A stretch of DNA of 64,000 nucleotides from Brevibacillus brevis (GCF_001039275.2 NZ_CP030117.1:476001-540000); one strand, 5' to 3'; numbered from the stretch's first letter, positions 1 to 9,224 are shown. Numbers and translations: made by a program. Notes: a model not told the origin generated them from the letters alone.

Positions 1-1
1 C

Positions 2-754
2 ATACTCGTGGAGGGGAGCCCGTTCGCTTTACTCGGTCCCACCACCTTACTGCAATTTTTTCAGTCGCCAGATGACTATTATTTGCGCTGGAGCCTTGCT
101 ACTTTCAACAGACTCATGCGAATCTTTGCCATGATCTTGTCCCTGATCCTGACCCCGATCTACGTGGCTGCGCTGACCTATCATTACGAGATGATTCCGG
201 CAGACCTTTTGCTTTCCCTTGCGCAATCACGCTCCCGAGTACCGTTTCCACCACTGTGGGAGGCTATTTTGATGGAATTGATTATTGAGCTTTTGCGGGA
301 AGCAGGAGCGAGGCTGCCGACCAAAGTCGGTCAGACGATTGGTATCGTTGGCGGTATTGTGATCGGACAGGCCATTGTTCAGGCCGGATTCACCAGTAAT
401 ATCCTGATTATTATCGTTGCCCTCGGGGCTTTGTCTTCCTTTATCGCACCTAGCTATATGATCGGTTCTACGATCCGGGTTATTCGTTTTCCAATGATTT
501 TGCTGGCGGGTATGCTGGGGGCATTGGGCATTGTGGTCGGATTCAGTTTCCTAGCCAGCCATTTGCTCCGACAGACGAGCTTGGGGCGTCCTTACATGTA
601 CCCCATTTACCCCGTGCGCTATTCCGATTGGAAAGATGGCTTTATTCGCGCTCCATTATCCTCTCTTTCCGAACGCCTGAAGTTTTTTACACCAAAACGA
701 GTACTTCGTTTTGACAGGGGAAAAGCCAAAGAGAAGAAAGACATTGACGAGTAA
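2..754 (+). CDS. Spore germination receptor A subunit, GerA family (C-terminal part)
   Basis: This is the C-terminal part of a GerA/GerKA-type inner-membrane subunit of a nutrient germinant receptor; the reading frame is open to the window edge, so the 5' end is missing. The visible part begins in the conserved stretch before the membrane region (VEGSPFALLGPTT) and contains several hydrophobic helices, the family motif KVGQTIGIVGGIVIGQA, and a hydrophilic cytoplasmic tail ending in KEKKDIDE. It is followed 11 bases later by a GerB-type permease and then a GerC-type lipoprotein, the usual A-B-C receptor operon. The germinant cannot be told from the sequence. Family assignment is firm; the subtype (GerA, GerB or GerK) is not. 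Confidence 0.93.
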   Translation: MLVEGSPFALLGPTTLLQFFQSPDDYYLRWSLATFNRLMRIFAMILSLILTPIYVAALTYHYEMIPADLLLSLAQSRSRVPFPPLWEAILMELIIELLREAGARLPTKVGQTIGIVGGIVIGQAIVQAGFTSNILIIIVALGALSSFIAPSYMIGSTIRVIRFPMILLAGMLGALGIVVGFSFLASHLLRQTSLGRPYMYPIYPVRYSDWKDGFIRAPLSSLSERLKFFTPKRVLRFDRGKAKEKKDIDE

Positions 755-765
755 GCGAGGCTGCT

Positions 766-1890
766 ATGAACATTAACATCGATGTAAGCAAGGGCAATAC
801 AATATCAGCATATCTTGCAGGGTTGCTGGTGCATGGTACTCAACTTGGAATGGGCATCTTGGGCTTTCAACGAATCATTGCGAAGGAAGCAGGGCATGAT
901 GCTTGGATTTCGGTCATACTTGCAGGCTTGGTTACGCATCTAACATTGTGGATCATTATCAAGACCATGCAAAAATACCCTTCGGCTGATATTTACGGCA
1001 TTCAAGATGATGTGTTTGGAAGGCGGCTAGGAACTGCTGTAAGCATCATATTTATAATCTATTTCATATTGACAGCTGGAATCATTCTTCGCAGCTACAT
1101 CGAAGTTGTCCAAACCTGGGTGTTCCCGAATTTACCTACGTGGATTTTAGCTGGAATCATCCTTTTTCTTGCGTACTACACCATCGTGGGAGGGATAAGA
1201 GTCATAGCTGGCTATACGTTTTTTTCCATTATAGCAACGGCATGGCTAGTCTTTGATTTATATTTCCCTTTGGAATTCGCACGATGGGAATATTTGTTTC
1301 CGATTATGGATACCAGCTTTGAGAACCTTTTCAGAGGAATGATGGCCATGTCATTGACCAGTGTCGGTTTTGAGGTTCTCTATGTCGTCTATCCCTATGT
1401 ACAGAATAAGGACAGGGTAAATAAAAGTGCACAGTTGGCGGTGCTGGTGACTTATCTTATCTATTTATTGGTCATGATCGTGACCTTGGTCTTTTTTAGC
1501 CAAGGTCAGCTCATGAGGACGATCTGGGCGACACTCAATCTGCAAAAGATGGTGTACCTGCCCATTCTGGAAAGATTTGAGCTGGTCGTTATCTCGCTGT
1601 GGCTTATCGTCATTTTGCCGAATATCATGCTGTATTTGTGGTGCTCGGCGCGAGGACTCAAGCGTTTGTTTTGCTTCAACTTGCGAAGTTCATTGTATTG
1701 GATTTTATCGGTGATTTATCTTGCTTCCTTGACGATGCTTTCCAGACAGCAGATGAATTGGCTTTATACTGTGCATGGGAAAATTAGCATATGGGTTGTG
1801 TACTTGTACCCCTATTTTTTGTACGTCATGGTCTTGCTGAAGCAGCGAACGCAACGGGCAAAATCGAAGAGCAAAGGAGAGAGTGCCTGA
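766..1890 (+). CDS. Spore germination receptor B subunit, GerB-type permease
   Basis: A 374-residue polytopic membrane protein of the endospore germination permease family (APC superfamily fold, about ten hydrophobic segments), expected in the spore inner membrane as the germinant-binding subunit of a Ger receptor. The N-terminus (SAYLAGLLVHGTQLGMGILGFQR) carries the GerB-type first helix, and GGIRVIAGYT and SLTSVGFEVLYVVYPY are family-like positions. The stop codon overlaps the ATG of the downstream gerC-type gene by one base, which points to translational coupling. Only the family is called. Confidence 0.92.
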   Translation: MNINIDVSKGNTISAYLAGLLVHGTQLGMGILGFQRIIAKEAGHDAWISVILAGLVTHLTLWIIIKTMQKYPSADIYGIQDDVFGRRLGTAVSIIFIIYFILTAGIILRSYIEVVQTWVFPNLPTWILAGIILFLAYYTIVGGIRVIAGYTFFSIIATAWLVFDLYFPLEFARWEYLFPIMDTSFENLFRGMMAMSLTSVGFEVLYVVYPYVQNKDRVNKSAQLAVLVTYLIYLLVMIVTLVFFSQGQLMRTIWATLNLQKMVYLPILERFELVVISLWLIVILPNIMLYLWCSARGLKRLFCFNLRSSLYWILSVIYLASLTMLSRQQMNWLYTVHGKISIWVVYLYPYFLYVMVLLKQRTQRAKSKSKGESA

Positions 1891-3050
1891 TGCTTGATGA
1901 GCGGAAAAAGAGGATGCCCTTTATCAAACGGTTTTTGGCGTTGTGGTGTTCTGGCGTCATGATAGTCACAGGCTGTGGAGATCGGCAGATTTTTGATGAA
2001 ACTGGACTTGCCACAGCTGTCGGTTATGACTTGTTAAAGGATGGAAACATTCGTGGGACTGCAATCATGCCCTCCATTAATCCAGAGGCCAAAAAAAAGA
2101 TACAGATTTTCTCAGCAACGGGGGAGACCAGCAAATCAATCCGGGATCGGGTTAATCTACAATCAGATAAAAGAGTATTGGGTGGGCAGATTCGTGTCGC
2201 CCTCTACAGTGAAAACTTGGCAAAACGCGGGCTTGGCAGTATCGTTGACACGCTGTATCGGGATTCCTCTATTTCCAGCAGGGTTTATCTTTGCCTGTTT
2301 GAAGGCGAAACATATGATATGTTAACGTATCCCTATTCTGAAGAAGGGAATATCGGAATCTATTTATACCGTATGATTGAGCAAAATATTGAAGGGGAAA
2401 AAATTCCGTCTTCCACCATGCATGAGTTTTTTCGGGCCTATTATGACAAAGGAATCGACCCGATCATGCCGTACATTGCAAGAAAGGGAAATGAGCTGCA
2501 AATCAAGGGTATCGCATTATTTCAAGGGGAGCGTTATGTAGGGTGGATCACACCAAAGGAAGCCTTTTTAATCAAGCTCATGCATGGAAAATTCAGCATT
2601 GGCAGCTACGATACTTCTGTTCCTGCTCATATTTTTGGGGAGGAGCCAAAGAGCCGCGGAAGTAAAAAAGACCGTGTGCAGCTTGTCTTTGACACCATTT
2701 CCAGCAAATCTCAAATTGATCTGACCCAAGTGTCCCCCCCGCTCTTTGATATTCATATCCGATTACATGCGAGAATTTTGGAATTAACCCTTCCGCTGAA
2801 GCTAGAGAATGCAAAGCTGATGAAAATCATGGAGAATGCACTGGAAAAAGAGATCGAAAAAGAATTGCAGAAAGTAGTCAGTAAATTGCAGGGCCTCGAT
2901 GTCGATCCCGCTGGATTCGGGATGGTGTATCGTGCAAATAGAAGAGGGATGGCAAACATGACGCAGGCCGAGTGGAGAAAAATGTTCAAGGAAGCAAGGT
3001 TTCGCTTTCACGTAAAGTCGACAATCATCCGCAACGGCGTCATGGATTAA
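1890..3050 (+). CDS. Spore germination receptor C subunit, GerC-type lipoprotein
   Basis: A 386-residue GerC-family lipoprotein. The start is the ATG that overlaps the upstream TGA; it has an AAAGGAGA ribosome site, and an upstream extension in the same frame would only read through the end of the permease gene. The N-terminus is a basic segment, a hydrophobic stretch and the lipobox VTGC, so the mature protein should be lipid-anchored at Cys29 or so, facing the space between spore membranes. The C-terminal domain (amphipathic helix region LEKEIEKELQKVVSKLQGLDVDPAGFGM) fits the GerC fold. Third gene of the receptor operon; no clear hairpin terminator is seen right after it. Confidence 0.92.
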   Translation: MLDERKKRMPFIKRFLALWCSGVMIVTGCGDRQIFDETGLATAVGYDLLKDGNIRGTAIMPSINPEAKKKIQIFSATGETSKSIRDRVNLQSDKRVLGGQIRVALYSENLAKRGLGSIVDTLYRDSSISSRVYLCLFEGETYDMLTYPYSEEGNIGIYLYRMIEQNIEGEKIPSSTMHEFFRAYYDKGIDPIMPYIARKGNELQIKGIALFQGERYVGWITPKEAFLIKLMHGKFSIGSYDTSVPAHIFGEEPKSRGSKKDRVQLVFDTISSKSQIDLTQVSPPLFDIHIRLHARILELTLPLKLENAKLMKIMENALEKEIEKELQKVVSKLQGLDVDPAGFGMVYRANRRGMANMTQAEWRKMFKEARFRFHVKSTIIRNGVMD

Positions 3051-3072
3051 AAAACTTTTCCTGCTATTACTA

Positions 3073-3102
3073 TTGACGTGATATTTTCAAAAAGGATATA
3101 AT
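3073..3102 (+). promoter_or_regulatory. Putative SigA promoter of the met operon
   Basis: TTGACG at 3073-3078 and TATAAT at 3097-3102 with an 18-base spacer, placed about 55 bases before the SAM-I riboswitch. This is a near-consensus housekeeping promoter; the transcription start would lie near 3109. Confidence 0.7.
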
Positions 3103-3156
3103 CCGTTTTGTATCATCATGAAATAGAAAAAACGAACATAATATACGTAGATATCT

Positions 3157-3276
3157 TTCTTATCAAGAGAGGCGGAGGGACAGGCCCTATGAAGCCCGGC
3201 AGCCGGTTCATTTTCGAATGAACGTCGCGGTGCCAATTCCTACAGGATTGTTTGGATCTTGTGTAGATGAGAAGGG
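3157..3276 (+). ncRNA. SAM-I (S-box) riboswitch aptamer
   Basis: The conserved S-box blocks are present in order: CTTATCAAGAGAGGCGGAGGGA, GGCCCTATGAAGCCCGGCAGCC, GGTGCCAATTCC and the closing GATGAGAAG. It binds S-adenosylmethionine and, in this family, turns off methionine uptake and synthesis genes when SAM is plentiful. It sits just before a terminator hairpin and the metNIQ operon, which is the expected arrangement. Confidence 0.95.
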
Positions 3277-3303
3277 TGGATGCGAACGTATACATTGCGT
3301 TGC

Positions 3304-3340
3304 AGCCCCTTTTTCGTTTATTGAAAAAGGGGTTTTCATA
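3304..3340 (+). terminator. Riboswitch-controlled terminator before metN
   Basis: A perfect 9-bp stem (CCCCTTTTT at 3306-3314 with AAAAAGGGG at 3324-3332) followed by TTTTC. It lies directly downstream of the S-box aptamer and is the likely expression platform: SAM binding favours this terminator. Confidence 0.9.
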
Positions 3341-3373
3341 TTTTATCAAGATTGTGGTCGGGAGGTGGATGCG

Positions 3374-4387
3374 TTGATCCAACTGCGTCATTTGCATAAA
3401 AGCTATCAAGTACAAGGTAAAACCATCCCAGCATTAACGGGGATCGACCTTTCCATAGAGCAAGGAGAAATATACGGGATTATCGGACACTCTGGTGCAG
3501 GGAAAAGTACGTTGATCCGGTGCATCAATTTGCTGGAGCGCCCAACTTCAGGGGAAGTTATTGTGGACGGCGTCGATTTGACTAGGCTGGATGAAGGGAA
3601 GCTGCAAGAAAAGCGCCGCTCAATCGGCATGATTTTTCAGCACTTCAACTTGCTGTCTTCTTCGACAGTCGGTGAAAATGTCGCTTTTCCGCTCAAGCTG
3701 GCCAAGCGTCCGAAGGCAGAGATTGATAAGAAAGTAAACGAGCTGCTGAAGCTGGTTGGCTTGGAGGCCCATAAGGACAAATATCCGTCCCAGTTGTCTG
3801 GCGGACAGAAGCAGCGTGTCGGGATCGCCCGGGCGCTCGCGAATGATCCAAAAGTGCTGCTCTGTGACGAAGCTACATCGGCTCTCGATCCGCAGACGAC
3901 GAATTCCATTCTGGCACTGCTCTTGGACATCAACCGCAAGCTGGGCTTGACCATTGTGCTGATTACCCACGAGATGCACGTCATTCGCTCCATTTGTGAT
4001 CGTGTCGGCGTAATTGACGGCGGAAAGATCGTCGAGTCGGGTAACGTACTGGATGTATTCCTTCGTCCGAAGCATCCAACGACACAAGAATTTGTGGAAC
4101 AAGTAGCGGATTCTACAGAGCTGCGTGAAGCAGTCGAGCACGAAAAGGCTTCGGGGAACCGCACCATTGCTCGTGTCACCTTCCTCGGAGAAAAAACGTA
4201 CCAGCCGATCCTGTTCCAAACGATGCAAGAGACTGGTACGGTGTTCAGCATTTTGCAGGGAACAATCTCCCGCATGAAAGATACGCCGTATGGTCAGTTG
4301 GTGATCGAGCTGGAAGGCGATGTTGCACAGAATCAAAAGACCATTGAGACGCTGCGCCAACGTGGCTTGGAAGTAGAGGTGATATAA
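3374..4387 (+). CDS. metN: Methionine ABC transporter ATP-binding protein MetN
   Basis: A 337-residue ATPase that powers import of methionine together with MetI and MetQ. It has the Walker A GHSGAGKST, signature LSGGQKQRVGIARALA, Walker B VLLCDEATSALD and a C-terminal ACT-like regulatory (NIL) domain from about residue 265 to the end, as in other MetN proteins. The start is a TTG seven bases after GGGAGGTGG; an in-frame upstream extension runs back through the riboswitch region and is not a real N-terminus. First gene of metN-metI-metQ; MetI begins at the base after the stop. Regulated by the upstream SAM-I riboswitch. Confidence 0.95.
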   Translation: MIQLRHLHKSYQVQGKTIPALTGIDLSIEQGEIYGIIGHSGAGKSTLIRCINLLERPTSGEVIVDGVDLTRLDEGKLQEKRRSIGMIFQHFNLLSSSTVGENVAFPLKLAKRPKAEIDKKVNELLKLVGLEAHKDKYPSQLSGGQKQRVGIARALANDPKVLLCDEATSALDPQTTNSILALLLDINRKLGLTIVLITHEMHVIRSICDRVGVIDGGKIVESGNVLDVFLRPKHPTTQEFVEQVADSTELREAVEHEKASGNRTIARVTFLGEKTYQPILFQTMQETGTVFSILQGTISRMKDTPYGQLVIELEGDVAQNQKTIETLRQRGLEVEVI

Positions 4388-5053
4388 ATGGACTGGACAT
4401 TCGAGAATGTGGATTGGGCTGAAATCGGCTTAGGTACGATGGACACGCTCACGATGCTCGGCTTTTCCACCCTGTTTACCGTCCTGATTGGTTTGCCATT
4501 GGGAATCATTCTGTTTTTGACTTCACGCGGACAGCTTCTGCAAAACCGCACTTTTTATACGATCGCATCATTCGTTGTCAACGTATTGCGCTCGGTACCG
4601 TTTATCATTTTGATGATTTTGCTGATTCCTGTGACGAAGATGATCGTAGGAACCTCACTCGGCGTATTGGGGGCCATTCCGCCGCTCGTATTTGGTGCCG
4701 CTCCGTTTTTTGCACGCTTGGTGGAAACCTCTCTGCGTGAGATTGATAAAGGCGTGATTGAGGCCGCACAATCTATGGGGGCTTCCAATTGGCAGATCGT
4801 CTGGAATGTCCTTTTGCCAGAGTCTAGATCTGGACTAATCGCAGGTATTACGATCACGACGGTTACGCTGGTCTCCTACACCGCGATGTCTGGGGTAATT
4901 GGCGGTGGTGGTTTGGGTGACTTGGCGATCCGATACGGTTATCAGCGTTTCCAAACCGATGTCATGATTGTGACTGTTGTTATTTTGCTGGTGATGGTAC
5001 AGATCTTACAAACGCTGGGGGACCGTTTGGTTCTGAAATTCAGCCGCAAATAG
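4388..5053 (+). CDS. metI: Methionine ABC transporter permease MetI
   Basis: A 221-residue inner-membrane permease with about five hydrophobic segments and the BPD_transp_1 EAA-type loop (IEAAQSMGASNWQIVWNVLLPES). The ATG follows the metN stop with no gap, so the two are almost certainly co-translated. It forms the membrane channel of the methionine importer with MetN and MetQ. Confidence 0.95.
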   Translation: MDWTFENVDWAEIGLGTMDTLTMLGFSTLFTVLIGLPLGIILFLTSRGQLLQNRTFYTIASFVVNVLRSVPFIILMILLIPVTKMIVGTSLGVLGAIPPLVFGAAPFFARLVETSLREIDKGVIEAAQSMGASNWQIVWNVLLPESRSGLIAGITITTVTLVSYTAMSGVIGGGGLGDLAIRYGYQRFQTDVMIVTVVILLVMVQILQTLGDRLVLKFSRK

Positions 5054-5113
5054 GATCTTTCCATATAGATTTTCAAAAAATAAGATGAAATACATGCAAG
5101 GGGGAAATCATTC

Positions 5114-5953
5114 ATGAAAAAGCTAGTCGTATCTGTACTTTCTACTGTATTGGCATTTTCTTTGGCAGCTTGCGGAGGCAAAACGGAAACAGCACCCGCT
5201 CCAACTGAAGGCGGCGCACAAGGCGGACAACAGGAAGTAACATTGAAGGTAGGCGCTTCTCCCGTTCCACATGCAGCAATCTTGAAATTCGTTCAACCAA
5301 AACTGAAAGAACAAGGCGTGAACCTGGAAATTAAAGAGTTCACCGATTACGTACAACCTAACGTTCAAGTGAACGAGAAACAACTCGACGCTAACTTCTT
5401 CCAGCACAAGCCTTACCTGGAAGACTTCAATAAAGGACAAAACATGAATCTGGAGCCAGTAGTGGCTGTACACATCGAGCCATTCGGCGCTTACAGCAAA
5501 AAAGTAAAATCTGTGGATGAATTAGCTGATGGCGCAACAATCGCGCTGCCAAACGATCCAACAAACAGCGGTCGCGCACTCGCACTCTTGGAGAAAAACG
5601 GCGTGATCAAGCTGAAAGAAGGCGCTGGCATCAGCGGTACTGTGAAGGACGTTGTTGAGAACAAGAAAAACCTGAAGTTCAAAGAAGTAGAAGCAGCAAT
5701 GCTGCCACGCGTTCTGGAAGAAGTAGATCTGGCGTTGATCAACACCAACTACGCGCTGGAAGCAAAGCTCGTTCCAACCAAAGACGCGCTGTTTATTGAA
5801 GATAAAGATACTCCATACGCAAACTTCCTGGTAGCTCGTCCTGACAACAAGGATTCCGAAGCAATTCAAAAGCTGGCAAAAGCACTGAACTCACCTGAAG
5901 TGAAAAAGTTCATTGAAGATGAATACAAAGGCGCGATTGTTCCAGCGTTCTAA
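5114..5953 (+). CDS. metQ: Methionine-binding lipoprotein MetQ
   Basis: A 279-residue NlpA/MetQ-family substrate-binding lipoprotein. It has a short signal with lipobox LAAC (Cys20), followed by a low-complexity linker and the MetQ core with the family signatures VGASPVPHAAIL, ANFFQHKPYLEDFN and PNDPTNSGRALALLE. It delivers methionine (both D and L forms in studied relatives) to MetI. Last gene of the operon, 60 bases after metI, and followed by a terminator hairpin. Confidence 0.95.
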   Translation: MKKLVVSVLSTVLAFSLAACGGKTETAPAPTEGGAQGGQQEVTLKVGASPVPHAAILKFVQPKLKEQGVNLEIKEFTDYVQPNVQVNEKQLDANFFQHKPYLEDFNKGQNMNLEPVVAVHIEPFGAYSKKVKSVDELADGATIALPNDPTNSGRALALLEKNGVIKLKEGAGISGTVKDVVENKKNLKFKEVEAAMLPRVLEEVDLALINTNYALEAKLVPTKDALFIEDKDTPYANFLVARPDNKDSEAIQKLAKALNSPEVKKFIEDEYKGAIVPAF

Positions 5954-5979
5954 TAGTATAAATAATTGATCGATCAACA

Positions 5980-6020
5980 AAGTCCAACTGGCCGAAAAGC
6001 TGGTTGGGCTTTACTTTTGT
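5980..6020 (+). terminator. Terminator after metQ
   Basis: AAGTCCAACTGGC pairs (with three G-T pairs) with GCTGGTTGGGCTT across a CGAAAA loop, followed by a T-rich run. It closes the met operon. Confidence 0.8.
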
Positions 6021-6033
6021 TTATAATGTAGTG

Positions 6034-6048
6034 AATTTTCATAAAATT
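6034..6048 (+). promoter_or_regulatory. CodY-box-like site upstream of the first binding-protein gene
   Basis: AATTTTCATAAAATT matches the CodY consensus AATTTTCWGAAAATT at 14 of 15 positions. It lies about 95 bases before the start of the oligopeptide-binding gene at 6142. CodY represses peptide-uptake genes in Bacillus when GTP and branched-chain amino acids are plentiful, so control of this gene by CodY is a reasonable inference. Confidence 0.5.
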
Positions 6049-6141
6049 AAATTAAATCTACAGCAACCCCGTTTTCAACCCAATTCCGGTCGAGTATATT
6101 GTGTTTGAAATGAGAAAATATAGATAAGGTGGAATTTTCAG

Positions 6142-7791
6142 ATGAAAAGAAATCTCAAGTTGTTTCTTGGCGCGATGCTGGTCGCCGGAAGCGTGTTAGC
6201 TGGATGCTCCACGAGTACGCAGCCATCAACAACAACCCCTCCAGCTGAGGGAACCGCAGCGCCCGCTGAAAAGCCTGTAAATGCAAAGCCGCAGGTATTT
6301 CGGGCGAACATCATGAGTGAGCCTTCGACAGCGGACCCCGGTCTTGCGAAGGATGCCACATCGGGAGCGATTGTTCGTGCTACGTTTGATGGTTTGACTC
6401 GCTTCGATGCAAACGCAAAGCCAGTGAATTCAGTAGCATCCGATATCAAAATCTCGGATGACAAACTGGTGTATACGTTCACGCTGCGCGATTCTAAATG
6501 GAGCAATGGTGATCCAGTGACTGCCCATGACTTCGTATATGCATGGAAACGTGCACTTAGCAAGACCCTCGGTGCGGAGTATGCCTATCAGCTATACTAC
6601 ATTAAAAATGCGAAGCTGATTCACGAAGGCAAGGCGAAGCCCGACGAGCTCGGTGTGAAGGCAATCGATGACAAAACACTGGAAGTCACGCTGGAGAATC
6701 CAACGCCTTACTTCCTGGAGCTGACGGCTTTCTACACGTACTACCCGGTTAACCAAAAAGTAGTGGAGGCCAATCCGAAATGGGCAAACGAAGCGGCGAC
6801 GCACGTAAGCAACGGTCCATTTAAGATGACAGCGTGGGAGCACAAGAGCAAGATCGTATTGGAAAAGAACGAGCACTACTGGGATAAAGACGTAGTGAAG
6901 CTCGATCGCATTGAGTTCGCGATGATCGAGGACGATAATACAGCCCTGTCCATGTTCGAGAATGGTGAGCTGGATTGGGCAGGTCAGCCACTCGGTGGAC
7001 TTCCCACCGATGCGATTCCGTCACTGAAAGACGCAGGCAAACTCGTTGTTCATCCAAAAGCGACGATGTACTGGTACAAGATGAATACGACAAAAGGGCC
7101 GCTCAGCAATGTGAAAATTCGTAAAGCATTGGCATACTCGGTAGATCGTCAAACCATCGTAGATAACATCACACAAGTGGGCCAGGTGCCAACGATGGGG
7201 ATGCTGCCGCAATCCATGATTATCAAAAAAGAAGGATACTTCAAGGATAATGATGTAGAAACAGCGAAAAAGCTGCTGGAAGAAGGCATGAAGGAGCTCA
7301 ACGTGACAACGCTACCTCCAATCACCTTGTCTTACAATCCAAGCGACAGACATAAGAAAATTGCCGAAGCGATTCAGGACCAATGGAAACAAAAGCTCGG
7401 CATTGAAATAAAAATCATGGTGAAGGAGTCCGCTGTTCATTTGCAGGATATGCATGAGCTCAATTACGAGATGGGTCGTATCGGTTGGAATGCGGACTTC
7501 AATGATCCGATGAACTACCTCGAAATGTTCCGAGATGGTAAAACAGGTAACAACGACACGGGGTGGGAAGATCCACGTTACCAAGAACTGCTGAAACAGT
7601 CATCGGTAGAAACTGATCCAGAGAAGCGCAAGCAACTGTTTGCAGAGGCTGAACAAATCTTTATGGATGCCATGCCGTTGATCCCGCTGTTCACGGATGT
7701 GGATGTGTGGGTGCAAAGTGACAAGGTGAAAGGCGTTCAAGTGGATGGACTCGGATTTATCGACCTAAAGTGGGCAGAAATGACAGAGTAA
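6142..7791 (+). CDS. Oligopeptide-binding lipoprotein, SBP family 5 (copy 1)
   Basis: A 549-residue OppA/DppE-type extracellular solute-binding lipoprotein. The signal ends in the lipobox LAGC, then a Pro/Thr/Ala linker and the family 5 core with SEPSTADPGLAKD, FTLRDSKWSNGDPVTAHDF, AYAWKRAL-type and SNGPFKM motifs. It should capture peptides at the outer face of the membrane. It is the first of four tandem paralogs (next at 9458, 11505, 13289), but no permease or ATPase gene is close, so the translocator must be encoded elsewhere. Copy 1 is the most divergent of the four. A CodY-like box lies upstream and a terminator follows. Confidence 0.93.
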   Translation: MKRNLKLFLGAMLVAGSVLAGCSTSTQPSTTTPPAEGTAAPAEKPVNAKPQVFRANIMSEPSTADPGLAKDATSGAIVRATFDGLTRFDANAKPVNSVASDIKISDDKLVYTFTLRDSKWSNGDPVTAHDFVYAWKRALSKTLGAEYAYQLYYIKNAKLIHEGKAKPDELGVKAIDDKTLEVTLENPTPYFLELTAFYTYYPVNQKVVEANPKWANEAATHVSNGPFKMTAWEHKSKIVLEKNEHYWDKDVVKLDRIEFAMIEDDNTALSMFENGELDWAGQPLGGLPTDAIPSLKDAGKLVVHPKATMYWYKMNTTKGPLSNVKIRKALAYSVDRQTIVDNITQVGQVPTMGMLPQSMIIKKEGYFKDNDVETAKKLLEEGMKELNVTTLPPITLSYNPSDRHKKIAEAIQDQWKQKLGIEIKIMVKESAVHLQDMHELNYEMGRIGWNADFNDPMNYLEMFRDGKTGNNDTGWEDPRYQELLKQSSVETDPEKRKQLFAEAEQIFMDAMPLIPLFTDVDVWVQSDKVKGVQVDGLGFIDLKWAEMTE

Positions 7792-7805
7792 AAAAATAAC
7801 AAAAA

Positions 7806-7845
7806 TCCCGAGGTCAGGGTAGCTCCTGGTCTCGGGACTCTTTTG
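7806..7845 (+). terminator. Terminator after binding-protein copy 1
   Basis: TCCCGAGGTCAGG pairs with CCTGGTCTCGGGA across a short loop and is followed by CTCTTTTG. Being nearly symmetrical, it may also serve the convergent minus-strand gene ending at 7848. Confidence 0.75.
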
Positions 7846-7847
7846 TA

Positions 7848-8297
7848 TTAGTAGCCAAAATCAAGTGTCTTGCCAGTCTCCGCATACGTCTTGATCGACG
7901 AGAGCATCATCGGCCAATTGTTGCTGGCACTTACGTGGGAGGGGTGGTTTTCTGTCCATTGATCTTGAATCAACGTCAGCTTGGTGCAGCCACCAACCGG
8001 TTCTAAGGTGATGGTGACACGAGACTGCAATTCCGCATGATTTTCGTAATAGGCAGGACCAGGATGTTCAGTGAAACTGAAAATACGATGAGGTTCGAAC
8101 TGCAAGATTTTCCCGTATACATGCACCGTGTCGTCACCGGCTTTTCCCGGACCAACGTAAGCCATCTCGTCGCCTACTTGAAAAGTCGAGCGGATCGTAC
8201 AGCCAAAGAAAGTACTCTTTACACCTTCATCGGAAGTCAGGACATGCCAGACTTGCTCTGGCGTAGCACCAATGTAGAAATCGAAGCGAAGATCCAT
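7848..8297 (-). CDS. SRPBCC / AHSA1-like domain protein
   Basis: A 149-residue protein of the START-like (SRPBCC) superfamily in the AHSA1/activator-of-Hsp90-like group often annotated from similar sequences. The core DFYIGATPEQVWHVLTSDEG opens the fold, and GKILQFEPHRIFSFTEH is typical of the group. The ATG at 8297 is chosen because AGGGGGT precedes it by about seven bases; longer in-frame starts have no ribosome site. It is divergent from an AraC-type regulator gene across about 115 bases, so the two may be co-regulated. The ligand is unknown. Confidence 0.82.
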   Translation of the reverse strand: MDLRFDFYIGATPEQVWHVLTSDEGVKSTFFGCTIRSTFQVGDEMAYVGPGKAGDDTVHVYGKILQFEPHRIFSFTEHPGPAYYENHAELQSRVTITLEPVGGCTKLTLIQDQWTENHPSHVSASNNWPMMLSSIKTYAETGKTLDFGY

Positions 8298-8412
8298 CGT
8301 TTTACCCCCTGATTTTTTCATTTGGGAATTGTAATCAAGTCTCCCAACTACTACTCTTACTATAAGAAGAATTCGGTAGTGTGTATTGTAAAAACACGAC
8401 AGGAGGCGCACC

Positions 8413-9216
8413 TTGGAAAATCAGACTGCCAAGCTCCCAAAGGGTGTACTGCATGCCATGATTGGACAGAAGAAATTTTCGCTGAACAGATACGAGCCAT
8501 CTGCTGAAATCAGCTACTTCGTGCAGCACTACTGGGTCGTCCGGTGGGATTTACGTACGGAACTGCCTTACTCGCAAACTGTCCTGGCTCATCCCAATGT
8601 GAATCTCGTGTTTGAAAAAGGAGCAACTGGCATTTTTGGTGTAGCCCGCACGACTTCCTCGCATCTTTTAGAGGGGCAAGGTCACGTTTTCGGAGTAAAA
8701 TTCAGACCCGGAGGTTTTTATCCGTTTCTGAATGCCCCGGTATCAGAGCTGAGTGGCACTTCTACGAGTCTGGAAGCCGTATTTGGTGTTGCAACCGAGC
8801 AGCTTGAGAAAGCAGTGCTAGGCCTGCCAGATGATCAGCAAATGATGAAAAGAGTAGAAGCCTTTCTATTCGAACACTTACCAAAGCCTGACCCGAATGT
8901 AGCGCGTATCAGTGAAATCGTCAGGATGATCCAGGCAGATCGATCCGTATTCAAAGTCGAGGATGCGGTACAATTGACCGGAATGAATATGCGGACGATG
9001 CAGCGCTTGTTTGATCGGTACGTAGGCGTCAGCCCGAAGTCGGTCATCCAACGGTACAGACTACATGAAGCGGCAGAGCAGATTGACCAGGGAACGGTCC
9101 AAGATTGGCTGGACCTGTCTACCACACTTGGCTATTATGATCACTCTCACTTTATTCGAGATTTTCGAGCAATCGTCGGTGTAGCACCGAACGAGTATCG
9201 ACGAGCCCAAATGTAA
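8413..9216 (+). CDS. AraC-family transcriptional regulator
   Basis: A 267-residue regulator with an N-terminal ligand-type domain (about residues 15-140, resembling the DUF6597 half-barrel found in such regulators: EISYFVQHYWVVRW, HVFGVKFRPGGFYPFL) and a C-terminal AraC double helix-turn-helix (about 170-265: QLTGMNMRTMQRLFDRYVGVSPKSVIQRYRL and LGYYDHSHFIRDFRAIVGVAPNEYRR). The start is TTG, five bases after AGGAGG. It is divergent from the SRPBCC gene and may control it; the effector is not known. Confidence 0.88.
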   Translation: MENQTAKLPKGVLHAMIGQKKFSLNRYEPSAEISYFVQHYWVVRWDLRTELPYSQTVLAHPNVNLVFEKGATGIFGVARTTSSHLLEGQGHVFGVKFRPGGFYPFLNAPVSELSGTSTSLEAVFGVATEQLEKAVLGLPDDQQMMKRVEAFLFEHLPKPDPNVARISEIVRMIQADRSVFKVEDAVQLTGMNMRTMQRLFDRYVGVSPKSVIQRYRLHEAAEQIDQGTVQDWLDLSTTLGYYDHSHFIRDFRAIVGVAPNEYRRAQM

Positions 9217-9224
9217 TCATAGTG

